Below are positions 17,161 to 26,700 of a DNA stretch of 64,000 nt, piece by piece. A model generated the notes under the pieces. It worked only from the letters and a program-made list of their open reading frames with translations, did not search any database and was not told the DNA's origin. Source of the DNA: Pseudoflavonifractor sp902362925. Its GTDB lineage: Bacteria; Bacillota; Clostridia; Oscillospirales; Oscillospiraceae. The stretch lies in the NCBI GenBank assembly GCA_902362925.1, contig CABIYL010000018.1; one strand, written 5' to 3'. Both the position numbers and the translations under genes were made by a program. Position 1 is the stretch's first letter; the number at the start of each line of letters is the position of its first letter.

Positions 17161-17616
17161 TCAAATGTCGGTTACGCGCTGATCCGTCATACCGCCGCTG
17201 ACGCGCACCGCCACTTTAACCGTGGATGCGCTTCCATCGTGCATCAGCTTGAATCCGTTTTTCGCCCGGTCATAAACCCGGATGTCTCCAAGCCGTCCGC
17301 CGCTGTATTCCAGCACCGCCACCTCCACACTGTAATTCGTGTTTTCGCGCAACTGCGCGAGGCCCACGGTTGTTTCCTTGTTGTTGAACGGCCATTTGAG
17401 GCCGGTCTGCGCCAGCGTCATGGTGTGCAGCTCGTCGGTAATGTTGTAGTCCTCCTGAACCTGCTTGAAGTGCATGATCGCATGGGCCAGGCTCGCATCG
17501 CTCAACCCCGTCTCCAGGTTATTGAAATGCTGCTGGTCAAGCAGCGTTCCTTGCTGAATAACCTCTCCGTGCTGATCGACGACATGATCCACCCAATAGG
17601 TGCGTTCATACGCCAT
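17161..17616 (-). CDS. Tail fibre/baseplate-associated protein
   Basis: 151 residues. The N-terminus (MAYERTYWVDHVVDQHGEVI) resembles openings of small fibre-attachment proteins that follow tail protein I in phages of Firmicutes, with a helical stretch (FNNLETGLSDASLAHAIMHF) and a beta-rich C-terminus. Position between the gpI-like gene and the DGR target supports a distal tail role. Confidence 0.65.
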   Translation of the reverse strand: MAYERTYWVDHVVDQHGEVIQQGTLLDQQHFNNLETGLSDASLAHAIMHFKQVQEDYNITDELHTMTLAQTGLKWPFNNKETTVGLAQLRENTNYSVEVAVLEYSGGRLGDIRVYDRAKNGFKLMHDGSASTVKVAVRVSGGMTDQRVTDI

Positions 17617-17633
17617 AGCTTTTCCTCCTCTCT

Positions 17634-17942
17634 TTACTCCGCTTCAATAAGCGGGAATGTGAACCGCAGGAGCGCCGTGTTCCGGCTGCTGCGTTTCAGG
17701 CTTACGGTCTGCTCTCCGGCCAGCGCGTCGTTGTTGTCGTAGACCCGCACCGCCGTGATGGTATCATCTCCGCCGCTACTCGGCACACTCACGAAAACGA
17801 TCACGTTCTCGCCAACGATTTCCTTGCTGTTGATTTCGCCGTCATACCAGTTCTTTTTATCGAGCTGGTATTGGAACCTGCTGACGCTCCGCAGAAGTTC
17901 CTCTCTCCGGTCAGCCAGAAAACTTTCCTTGAAAAACGCCAT
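17634..17942 (-). CDS. Hypothetical distal tail protein
   Basis: 102 residues: a helical N-terminus (MAFFKESFLADRREELLRSV) then alternating strands (ENVIVFVSVPSS, TAVRVYDNN). No family recognised. It starts 24 bp after the gpI-like gene and has GGAGG upstream; probably a small structural component of the tail tip. Confidence 0.65.
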   Translation of the reverse strand: MAFFKESFLADRREELLRSVSRFQYQLDKKNWYDGEINSKEIVGENVIVFVSVPSSGGDDTITAVRVYDNNDALAGEQTVSLKRSSRNTALLRFTFPLIEAE

Positions 17943-17966
17943 CTGTTTGCCCTCCTTCCTGCATAA

Positions 17967-19022
17967 TTATGGCATCGTCCCGCAGCGGTTTGTCCCGCTC
18001 GTGGACGGTACACCCGAATACACCGCCGTTGCAGTTGCCTTTCCGCCGTTTATTCCGGCCTCTATCGACTGCCCAAGCGTCGTTGTTTGCGGCACCGATC
18101 CGCTCGTTTCGGTTCCGCTCTCCGGCGGGTCACCGGCGTATGCTTCCGCCGCTCCATTTTTTCCAACCTTCTGGGTTGCACCAAGCGATTGCCCCAGTGT
18201 CGCCGCCTCCGGTATGGTTCCGCTGTTCTCGGTTCCGCTTTCAGTCGGGATGGCGGCGTATGCTTCCGCCACGGCTCCTGCATACAGGATTCCCCCATAC
18301 ATGGAGTACCCCAATGTCGCCGCTTCCGGTATGGTTCCGCACAGTTCCGGCGAGGCCAAAAACGCATCCGCCAGCGCCGCCAGCGTGATGGCTTCTTTTT
18401 CGCTCCATCCCAATGTGCTGATCTCCGGGTATGTTCCGCAGAAGATTGTCCCACACAGCGGCGGCTTTGCCGCCCACATCGACACTCTCGCTCCGACTTT
18501 AATCCCATGTTTGATCTGGTAGCTCATGCTTTCCATGTGCGAGCTGTATCGCTTTGCCATGGTCAGCCGTCGTTCGATCTCCTCCGTTCCGAAAATGTCT
18601 ATGGTGTTTCCTGGGCCGGTCGTTGTGACATCCACGGTCATGCGAAACGTCCCCGTCTGCCCGTTAAAATCGAACCACTCTTCCAGCGTAGACCCTGGAT
18701 AGATCGCGTCCGCCTGGGCCTTGACTGCCGACACCGTTCCCATTGTCCGCCGGATGCTCAGTGCGGTTTTCACGATTCTCCGCTTCTGGTCGATGTCATA
18801 TCCTGTGTCATACCAGTCGATCTTCCAGTTTACCGCCAGGGCATCCAGGGCCTCTTCTCTCACCGTGTCTATGGCCGTATAGATTTGGCTCCCGTCGATG
18901 TATTCCATTGTCTGCTTGTGCAGCTCCCACACCGCCAGTGACAGCGCCTTGACCCACGGTTGCTCCCGCAGCACCCGCGGCACGCCGTCCGCGATCTGTG
19001 CGTGATACAGGCTCTTAATCAT
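17967..19022 (-). CDS. Baseplate/tail protein I-like, with C-terminal repeats
   Basis: 351 residues. Residues 1-190 resemble P2 gpI family proteins (VRKQPWVKALSLAVWELHKQ-like opening, then a VKAQADAIYPGS region) that link baseplate to fibres. Residues 195-351 hold four copies of a 30-45 residue repeat centred on [CS]GT.P....TLG with Ala/Gly-rich spacers, an unusual extension that probably forms a repetitive fibre-like stalk or attachment region. The start overlaps the end of the gpJ-like gene by 8 bp. Confidence 0.85.
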   Translation of the reverse strand: MIKSLYHAQIADGVPRVLREQPWVKALSLAVWELHKQTMEYIDGSQIYTAIDTVREEALDALAVNWKIDWYDTGYDIDQKRRIVKTALSIRRTMGTVSAVKAQADAIYPGSTLEEWFDFNGQTGTFRMTVDVTTTGPGNTIDIFGTEEIERRLTMAKRYSSHMESMSYQIKHGIKVGARVSMWAAKPPLCGTIFCGTYPEISTLGWSEKEAITLAALADAFLASPELCGTIPEAATLGYSMYGGILYAGAVAEAYAAIPTESGTENSGTIPEAATLGQSLGATQKVGKNGAAEAYAGDPPESGTETSGSVPQTTTLGQSIEAGINGGKATATAVYSGVPSTSGTNRCGTMP

Positions 19023-20172
19023 CCTCCATCCCCCCGTAGGTCACCGACGCGCCGGTGCACTTCGGCAGCTTGATCCGTTCCACCGCTTCGTCCTGTGGGG
19101 CCGTCAGCGTCACCCGCTTTGCCCCCGCCTCCCGCAGCCGCGCGATCAGCTCCGTCGGGTTGATGTCCCGGCCCAGCTTTCGCTGCCAGGTCTGGAAGTC
19201 GGCCACCGCCTTGTTGACCCTGTTCTGGATCTCGCTGACGGATTTTTGGTCGCTCTCCGCGATCCAGTAGGTGAGCGAGATGGAGTATTCCACCTCCTCC
19301 GGGGCGAGGCAGTCCACCTTGTCGCACAGCGGCCTCATGGTCTCCGCGCTCATGTACTCCCTCATGCCCTCCAGCTCCGTGGAGTTCGGCAGCCGCAGCC
19401 CTTCCTCGTCCTCGATCACGAAATAGATGTCTACCTCGTCCGGGTTCGGACTGTCCGTTCTCACATCTGCCACATCTCCCCGCCATTCCCGCGCGTAATA
19501 TTCATACGCGTCTCTCGGCCCGGCGCAGCTGTACACGCTGGGGGAGAGGTAGATCCTCCGCGTCAGGCTGTCGTCGTCCTCCGTGTCCAGCCCGCCCGTG
19601 CTCTCCGTGGTGTTGCTCACGCTCCCGATGTACGGGATTGGGTCAACCAGGATCTTGATGCTCCCGGCCAGAAGCCCGCTGCTTCCCGCTCCCGCCTCTT
19701 GGGCCTGCACCACCACATCGGCGTAGGTTTCTCCCCTTTGGATCTCCGCGTAGTCCAGCGTGTTGAAATACTTCCCGTCCTCCGTCTTGACCCGTGTTCC
19801 GGCGGGCACGGCCACCACGCCCGCCTGGATCTCCGAAAGCGTGAAGCGCACCGTCGCCGTCGCCCTGGTCGGCCCCTTTCGGCTGATTCCCACCAGGGCG
19901 GCCAGCGCGTCCAGTGCCTCTCCCGTGGAGGTGTTCAGCATCTCCATCCGGCCCTTTGTGTCCGCGTACTGCATCGTCTGATACTCCATGGCCGCGAATG
20001 CTTTCATCAGCAGGTTCAGCGGGTCTGCCGCCCCGATCACCGGGTCGCTCCCGGTGATTTCCCGGTAGTTCTTTGCGTAAAGCGCGCGCAGCTGTTCCTC
20101 GGTCTCCTGGAGCGTCATGTGCTCAATGAAGTTCAGCTCCGGGCAGTTTGCCAGCTCTGTGATGTTAGACAA
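19015..20172 (-). CDS. Baseplate protein J-like
   Basis: 385 residues matching the gpJ/baseplate wedge family: helical N-terminus (FIEHMTLQETEEQLRALYAK), a beta domain (AGTRVKTEDGKYFNTLD) and the conserved TGGLDTEDDDSLTRRIYLSP segment. It forms part of the baseplate ring of contractile tails. It sits between W/gp25-like and gpI-like genes, the P2 order. Confidence 0.93.
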   Translation of the reverse strand: MSNITELANCPELNFIEHMTLQETEEQLRALYAKNYREITGSDPVIGAADPLNLLMKAFAAMEYQTMQYADTKGRMEMLNTSTGEALDALAALVGISRKGPTRATATVRFTLSEIQAGVVAVPAGTRVKTEDGKYFNTLDYAEIQRGETYADVVVQAQEAGAGSSGLLAGSIKILVDPIPYIGSVSNTTESTGGLDTEDDDSLTRRIYLSPSVYSCAGPRDAYEYYAREWRGDVADVRTDSPNPDEVDIYFVIEDEEGLRLPNSTELEGMREYMSAETMRPLCDKVDCLAPEEVEYSISLTYWIAESDQKSVSEIQNRVNKAVADFQTWQRKLGRDINPTELIARLREAGAKRVTLTAPQDEAVERIKLPKCTGASVTYGGMEDD

Positions 20173-20479
20173 GTTCGATCACCACCTTTGGGGTCATATT
20201 TCCGTCCGGCGCGTTTCCCGCCGTCCAGTCCACCCGGGCCACCTTAGCCCGCGGTTCATACCGTTCTGTTTTTCGCACATATTCTGCCACCATCAGCACC
20301 TGTGCGTTTTCCTGCGGGCCGTCAATGATGCTCCCGTCTATCCCGAACTCCCGATCCAGCGCCTGCTCTCCCGCCACCGTGCCGTACAGCACCTGCAGGT
20401 TTCGCAGCACCTCCTCCGCCACGCTGTCGCTGGTCTTTCCCGGCAGGATCTCCACCACCGTTCCCTCTGTGCTCAACAT
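20165..20479 (-). CDS. GpW/gp25-like baseplate protein
   Basis: 104 residues with the gp25-like pattern LDREFGIDGSIIDGP and TERYEPRAKVARVDW, a wedge component that attaches sheath to baseplate. Overlaps the start of the gpJ-like gene by 8 bp, as in P2-type operons. Confidence 0.85.
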   Translation of the reverse strand: MLSTEGTVVEILPGKTSDSVAEEVLRNLQVLYGTVAGEQALDREFGIDGSIIDGPQENAQVLMVAEYVRKTERYEPRAKVARVDWTAGNAPDGNMTPKVVIELV

Positions 20480-20492
20480 GGCCTTTTCCTCC

Positions 20493-20885
20493 TCACAGGT
20501 ATTCTTCGATGGTCAGCGTTACCTTGCACTCGACCATCACGCCCCCATGTATGACCGCCGCCCACTCGTCGCTGATGTCTACGATCTTGAATGGGTAGGG
20601 GGAGATGGGAGAATTGCCCACGATGAACCAGTCGGCCACCGCCCGCTCCGCGCAGTCCTGGAAGTGTCGCAGGACGCTTCTCGGGTTCACGCCGTCCTGC
20701 GCCCGAAGCAGCAGGTCGTATGAATATTTTTTCAGCTTCGGCGCGATCCACTGGCTCCTCGCCTTGGCCCCGGTGCGGTTGTGGGTCGCCCACTCGCTGC
20801 CGGATTGCCCTTTCAGGTTGCTCGGTGTCAGGATCTTCCGGTCGCTCACCGTGAAGGTCTGCCCCATGTAGCTGCCCAGTGCCAT
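20493..20885 (-). CDS. GpU-like tail protein
   Basis: 130 residues; the C-terminal part (ISPYPFKIVDISDEWAAVIH then ECKVTLTIEEYL) has the beta pattern of P2 GpU / related tail-completion proteins. Location between the spike and gp25-like genes is compatible. Assignment is based on pattern and order, not on a diagnostic motif. Confidence 0.55.
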   Translation of the reverse strand: MALGSYMGQTFTVSDRKILTPSNLKGQSGSEWATHNRTGAKARSQWIAPKLKKYSYDLLLRAQDGVNPRSVLRHFQDCAERAVADWFIVGNSPISPYPFKIVDISDEWAAVIHGGVMVECKVTLTIEEYL

Positions 20886-20902
20886 TTGCTATCCCCCCTC
20901 CG

Positions 20903-21715
20903 TCACTTCGGCGGCGTGGTGCTCCCGCCGATGCTGTCCGTATGCGTGTGGTTTACCAGGCTGATGCCCTGTATGGTGATGTCCCCGCTCCCCGCGTTCG
21001 CGGTGATCTCCGGGGCTGTCAGCTCGATCTTGGTCGGGCTTGTCACAGACACATCCCCCGCCTCCGTCACGGTGATAACCGCACCGTTCGCGGTGATTTT
21101 TGCCTCTCCGCCCTCCACCTCGATCTCCATCCCCTCCTTGGCCGACACGGACACCTTTCCGCCCGCGGCCACGCTCAACGCGCCGCCGGTCTCGATGCTG
21201 GCGAACCCTCCCGCCTCGATGCTCACCGATGTCCCCGCGATGATTCCCACGCCCGCGTTCGCGTTCAGGCTGACGCTGGCCCCGGTGCTGTTGATCTGGA
21301 TCTGCCCGCCGCCCACCAGGCTGATGGGGCCTTTTGCCTCGTCGTAGATCTCGCCGTTGCAGTTTCTTCCCGTGCGCGTGTCCACATACTGCGTAAAAAC
21401 ACCCGTGTTCTCGTCGTATCGGTCGTATGCCTTTCCCTTCTGGCTCGCGTATTCCTTCCGGTACAGCCCCTTGTACCCCTCCGCCGGTTTGTTTGTCTGG
21501 TTCCATACCGTCCCCGTGGTGGTGGCCGCCGCAAGCCCGCTGCTGGTGTGGGCCACGCTCACCACCTGACCCACCACCGGCATCTTGTATTCGCCGTTGC
21601 TCATGGCGTTTATTTTCCGCGTCACGCTCTGTCCCCGGTCGAAGTAGGTCACCTCATAGGTTCCCGCCGCATAGTCGATGGAGCTTACCCGTCCGGTTCT
21701 GTTTTCTCCTGCCAT
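20903..21715 (-). CDS. Tail spike, GpV-like baseplate puncturing protein
   Basis: 270 residues: N-terminal OB-like domain (RTGRVSSIDYAAGTYEVTY, GEYKMPVVGQVVSVAHT), then a long repetitive beta-helix of short Ser/Ala/Gly/Val strands, ending in the apex motif VNHTHTDS. The HTH residues are the His-X-His iron-binding tip typical of gpV/gp5.4-type membrane-piercing spikes. Acts at the centre of the baseplate. Confidence 0.88.
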   Translation of the reverse strand: MAGENRTGRVSSIDYAAGTYEVTYFDRGQSVTRKINAMSNGEYKMPVVGQVVSVAHTSSGLAAATTTGTVWNQTNKPAEGYKGLYRKEYASQKGKAYDRYDENTGVFTQYVDTRTGRNCNGEIYDEAKGPISLVGGGQIQINSTGASVSLNANAGVGIIAGTSVSIEAGGFASIETGGALSVAAGGKVSVSAKEGMEIEVEGGEAKITANGAVITVTEAGDVSVTSPTKIELTAPEITANAGSGDITIQGISLVNHTHTDSIGGSTTPPK

Positions 21716-21726
21716 TGCTCCGCCTC

Positions 21727-23514
21727 CTATCCGCCCATCCCGCAGTAGCTCGCGGGCACCCAGCCGGTCACATTCTGTCCCACCGGCAGCTTCCCGCAGC
21801 GGGCCGCGGTGTTGGTCATGCGGTATCGTCCCCGGATCAGGATTCCGTCGTAGAAGTAGTAGGTTCCGCTCTTGTAGCAGGCCGGGCTTTCCGATGTGCT
21901 CGCCACATAGAACGGCGCGTTCGTCAGCGTCACCGCCGCCCCCGCCACCGCACCCGCCGCCGAGCTTGCGGCATTGGCCGCCGGGCTGGTCGTTTCGTAT
22001 GTGCTGGAGTAGTTTTCTCCGCTGTCCTCCTCCTGCTCATGGTATTCGATCTGCCCGCCTACCTCCCAGTACCTGAACGCGGTGCCCACTCCGCTGCACT
22101 CAAAGTCAGATGTGATCCCGCTGTCCGATACCTTGTGCGTCACCTTGTCCACAAAGTATTTCCCGTCCAGGTTCCCGTAGCCGCTGATCTCAATGCAGTT
22201 CCCGGCACTCACCATCCACTCGCCGTCCACCCCGAACCGCAGCTTCACCGTTCCATGGTTTGCCGCGTTCAGCTCCGCGCACAGCTGCACGCTGGCATCA
22301 TATACGCTGGTCGCCCGGCGGTTCACGCTCTTGGTGTGTGTCCCGCCGCCTACGCTGCATACGATGTCGATGTCCTTGTCCGCGTCCGTGTAGTTGAAGT
22401 AGCCGCCCGTGTATGTCCCGGACAGGGTGGTGGAGTACCCGAAGCTCCCCGGCCTGATGTCCTCCCGCCGGAAGGTCTTTACCGCCGGTTTCTCCTTGTA
22501 CTTCTCCCGGTCGTACACCCACAGCCGCCTGGCGTAGACTTTCAGGATCAGCCCGTAATTTTTGCACAGGGTGTTGTAGTAGCTGCTGTCGGTTCCGTCC
22601 TGCTCGTCGCACTCGATGTCGTAGTCGTCCGCGTCGTAGGAGAAGCCCAGCCCGTACCGTGCGGCGATGGTCTCGCCGATCCGCTTGATGCTGGTGTTTT
22701 TCCAGATTACCTCCCGCTCCAGCTCCGAAAAGTTGCTGTCGCTGGGCTTGCTCACCCCGCCCATCTGCAAGGTGGTCGGCGCGTCCGAAAAGCTCACATC
22801 GTCCAGTACGAAAAGCCCGCACTCGATGCACCGGCTGTCCCCCGGCTGTTCCCAGTTGAACCCCCGGATGCGTGCCCGCAGGGTCGCCCCCTTTTCCGGC
22901 ATCCGCCCCTGCAGCCACTCGCTGTCCTGCGCGTTCAGCGTGATGTCGATGCTGTCGCTGTTGTCCGCGGCGTTGTCGGTATAGGTCAGGCTTTCCACCA
23001 GTGACGCGATTTCTTCCCCCGGGATAGCGTCTGCCGCGGCGCTCACGCTCCCCGTGCCCTCGCTTCCCGTGCCCTGGGCGTTCTCCTCGCTTTGCTTCTC
23101 CTGCCCCTGTCCGCCTCCGCCGGAAAGCCCGATGGCCTCCGCGTCCACCCAGCCGGTCACATTCTGTCCCACCGGCGTTTTCCCCACTCTCGACGGCGTG
23201 TTTGTGATCCGGTATCTCCCTTTGATCAAGATCCCGTCGTACAGGTAGTAGGTTCCCGTCTTGGTCGCAGCCTTGCTCGTGGCTGTGCTGGACACATAGA
23301 GCGGCACGGCGTTCAGCGTGATGGTGGCTCCCGCCGTCGCGCCGGAGCTGGCGGCTCCTTCCGCCGCCCCTCCGGTCTCCGCCCCGGCAGCGGCTCCCCC
23401 TGCCTGGCCCGCCGCCGAGCTTTCTTCTCCCGCCTCCGCATCCGCCTTGACCGCCGCGGAGTATGCGGTTTTTTTGTATTCCACTGACAGGGATATTTTT
23501 CTGGTTTCAATCAT
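21727..23514 (-). CDS. GpD-like tail hub protein with two SH3-type modules
   Basis: 595 residues. The central part (about 180-490) resembles P2 gpD/late control D hub proteins that seat the spike. It is bracketed by two copies of a 70-residue module, at about 62-130 and 526-595, sharing GTYY.YDGILI.GRYR.TNT, PVGQNVTGWV and nearby residues. Each looks like an SH3b/YG-type wall-binding module similar in style to the lysin C-terminus. A Ser/Ala/Gly-rich linker follows the N-terminal 25 residues. Duplicated wall-binding modules in a hub protein are unusual and suggest the hub contacts peptidoglycan during injection. Confidence 0.85.
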   Translation of the reverse strand: MIETRKISLSVEYKKTAYSAAVKADAEAGEESSAAGQAGGAAAGAETGGAAEGAASSGATAGATITLNAVPLYVSSTATSKAATKTGTYYLYDGILIKGRYRITNTPSRVGKTPVGQNVTGWVDAEAIGLSGGGGQGQEKQSEENAQGTGSEGTGSVSAAADAIPGEEIASLVESLTYTDNAADNSDSIDITLNAQDSEWLQGRMPEKGATLRARIRGFNWEQPGDSRCIECGLFVLDDVSFSDAPTTLQMGGVSKPSDSNFSELEREVIWKNTSIKRIGETIAARYGLGFSYDADDYDIECDEQDGTDSSYYNTLCKNYGLILKVYARRLWVYDREKYKEKPAVKTFRREDIRPGSFGYSTTLSGTYTGGYFNYTDADKDIDIVCSVGGGTHTKSVNRRATSVYDASVQLCAELNAANHGTVKLRFGVDGEWMVSAGNCIEISGYGNLDGKYFVDKVTHKVSDSGITSDFECSGVGTAFRYWEVGGQIEYHEQEEDSGENYSSTYETTSPAANAASSAAGAVAGAAVTLTNAPFYVASTSESPACYKSGTYYFYDGILIRGRYRMTNTAARCGKLPVGQNVTGWVPASYCGMGG

Positions 23515-23716
23515 AGCTCGCCTCGTATTTCCATGGCGGCAGTTGTCCGTCCCGCTCCTCCGGCAGCGCCGGGGTGTTTAGCGTCACCCCGGCGCTGAAA
23601 ACAAAGGTCTCGATGTGTTCCCGGTTGGCCTCCATCAGGAGGTCTGCGTGGTACTCTCTGCCATATACCGCCTTTGCGATTGCGTCCCATGTATCGCCGC
23701 TCTTTGTGGTGTACAT
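23507..23716 (-). CDS. GpX-like tail protein with LysM domain
   Basis: 69 residues from ATG 23716 (GGAGG upstream). MYTTKSGDTWDAIAKAVYGR is a LysM start and the protein continues as one LysM, as in P2 gpX tail proteins found between tape measure and gpD. It overlaps the gpD-like start by 8 bp. Confidence 0.88.
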   Translation of the reverse strand: MYTTKSGDTWDAIAKAVYGREYHADLLMEANREHIETFVFSAGVTLNTPALPEERDGQLPPWKYEASYD

Positions 23717-23727
23717 TGTTCTCCTCC

Positions 23728-26700
23728 TCAATAGGCTGTTCTGGCCTGCTTGCGCTGCATCTGGATGTACCACGCCTCGAACTGCGCTTTCGCCTCGGCC
23801 AGCGCCTCGTCGATTACGCTCCGGTCTGCGTTCCCTTGAATTACAATGGTGGGCGCGAAGGTGATTCCACCGCTGCCGGTTCCGCCGCTCCTCTCCGGAA
23901 TGTCCGGCAGTTCCACAGGCCGCACGCCCAGCATCCGCCCGGCCATGGCCCATGTGCGGATATTGTCTTGCCGCACCGCCCTCTGGAAACTGATCACCGC
24001 CTCCGTCCCGGCCTCGCCCGCGATGCTCGCTCCGTTCGTGAATCCACCCTTTGCCAGCATCGGGATCTCCGGGATATTGAGGGAGAACTTCTTGCCGCCC
24101 AGCAGCGGCACCCAGTCTGGGATGTCGATCCCCAGTCCGTTGATTCCGCTGATGGCTTTGTTGATAAGCGATATTACCGCGTTAATCGGCGTTTTGAACA
24201 GTGCGCCCAGCGTGTCGAAGATGCCCGTGAATATAGAGCGCACGCCCTCCCAGGCCTGCCTCCAGTTTCCGGTGAACACACCTGTGATGAAGGTGATGAT
24301 ACCCTCGAACACCGTCTGTACGCCCGCTATCGCCGTGCTGATGCCCTCCCAGAAAACCGAGATGGCGGACAGCACTGCTGGAATGACCACCTGTCCGATG
24401 TTCAGCAGCGCGGTCGCTAGTGTCTGAATGATTGGCATAGCCAGCATAATGGCCTGCCCGATGATCTGCGCCACCGTCATGACCGCAGAACCCACGCTTG
24501 AGATGATGCTGGAGATGTACGGGGCCGCCGCTGTGATGGTTTGCAGGATAATTGGCACCACCGTCTGGGTGATGAAGTTGAACAGATCTTGGATGATCGG
24601 CTTTACCGTTGTGGTGGAAAAGTTCACCAGCTGCCCCACCACGGTCATGATGGATTGCAGGATGCCGACCACTCCGTCAAACGCTCCGGCTCCCAGGCTG
24701 CTCCCAGCAAAGATGCCGTTCTGCCCGAATAGCATTTCCCGGAACCCGGACAGCGCCGTTGCTACACCGCCGTCAACAAATAGCCCGCTGATGAAGTTTC
24801 CCACATTGGATAGCGCGCCTGTGAATTTGTCAAAGACGGCCAGCCCCTGCTCGCCGAACACATTTTCGACGATGGTTCTGATGCCCTCCAGGTTGTCGCC
24901 CAGCAGGCTTACCACGGCGATGATCGAGGAGATCACGCCCACCACCGGCAGCGCTCCGGCCAGCAGGCTTCCGAATCCGCCCGCCAGCGGCCCCCAGATG
25001 CTTCCCAGCAGCCCGGCCCCGGCTCCAACCGCTTTTCCTGCGCCAGAGCTTGCGATACCTCCGATGAACCCGCTCGCTTTCCCCAGCATCCCTCCAATGG
25101 ACTGCTGGAGCACGCTTCCCTGGATAATGCCCGCCGCGCCCAGGCCCGCCGCCTTGGTGCGCAGGCCCATCGTCGCGGCGTTTAGGAATCCTCCGGCTTT
25201 CCCGCCGATGTTCCCCAAAAATCCGCTGATCGCGCCTCCGGCCTTTGTGCTCCCGATGGCAGACCCGAAGTTACTCATGGCCGCTCCGATGCCCGAGAGC
25301 CATCCGCCCGTCTTGGTTCCGGCTGCGGCGTTTGCCAACACGCTCCCCGCGCTCTGGTATCCCGACAGCAGCCCCGGCGTTCCCGCCGCCGCCTGGAGCA
25401 GCCCCGTTGTTCCGGTCAATCCGTTTCCAGATAGTAGGCTTGATACTGTGGCTCCCAGCGTAGTCAGCAGCCCGTTTCCAGAGGCCGCTCCGCCAAAGGC
25501 AGATGCAAAGCCAGCGCCCGCCGCGCCCGCTTTCTTCCCGCCGGTAAACAGGCTCTTGATTCCGCCCAGCAGGCCACCGCTTTTCCCCCCGCCCGGGCCT
25601 CCTCCTCCGGTTCCTCCTCCGAGCAGTATGCTTCCTGCTCCGGACAGCAGGCCTTCCGCTGCGGGCGCAAACTTCATACCCACGAAAGCGGCTGCAAGCC
25701 CTCCGATGATCTTTGCCACCTGGTCTCCGTTGTTCAGCAGGTAGTCAAGCCCCTTCTGGATATAGGGCAGCGACGTGTCCATGGCCTCTCCCAGCTTCCG
25801 AACGCCCCGGCTCGCCAGCTCTCCCAGCGTGTTTGCCAGCTGCGTCAGCTCCGGCATATTGGCCCGGATTCCTTTCAAGAAGTCGATCATGGAAAGGCCG
25901 AACTCCTTGTATGCGGGCAGGAACGCGGTTCCGATGTCGTCCATCAAGGCCAGCCTCGTGTTCCCCAGCATCGTATTGATGGCCTCCGGGGTTGTCGCCT
26001 TGATGATGAACTCCTTCTCCATGCTCCCCGTCCACAGGTTCGGGTCGGAGATTTCCTGGAGCATACCGGTCAGCAGGCTTAGGTTCTGCGTGATCTTCGC
26101 ACCGCCCTCAATGGCCCATTGTCCAAACAGGGCGTTCAGCGTGGACAGTTTTTCTTCCCCCGGCAGGCTGTTGATCGCCTCGAACACTTTCAGCAGCGTC
26201 CCAGTTCCGTCCGTCTGCATGGCCGCTGCAAGCTCCGTTGCCGTGAAGCCAAGACGTTCCATCGCCTTTTGCTGGTTTGCCGTCGCCATACTTCCCTTTG
26301 TGATGTTAGTGTAGATCCGCTTGATGCTGGTTCCGGCCACATCCGCACTCACGCCCATGGCCTGCATACTGGCCGCGATGGCCGCCGTGGCTTTTACATC
26401 CACGCCCGCGATTTGGCCCATGGATGCCGCGTCGTTCACACTCGCCGCGATTTCAGCCGCCGTGGTCGCGTAGTTGTTGCCCAGGTAGTTGATCACATCC
26501 GCCACTTCCATGATCTGGTCGTGGTTCATGTTGAACGCCTGTTCCCACTTTGCGCCCCAGTCGCCCGCCTGGTCTGCGGAGATGTCCATGGCTGTGCCCC
26601 ACATGGCGATGTCTTTCAGGAAGTCCGTTTCCATCAAGTCCTCAAAGGACTTGCCGGACTGTCCCGCCGCCGCCGCCAGTCGGGTCAGATCCTCGAAGGT

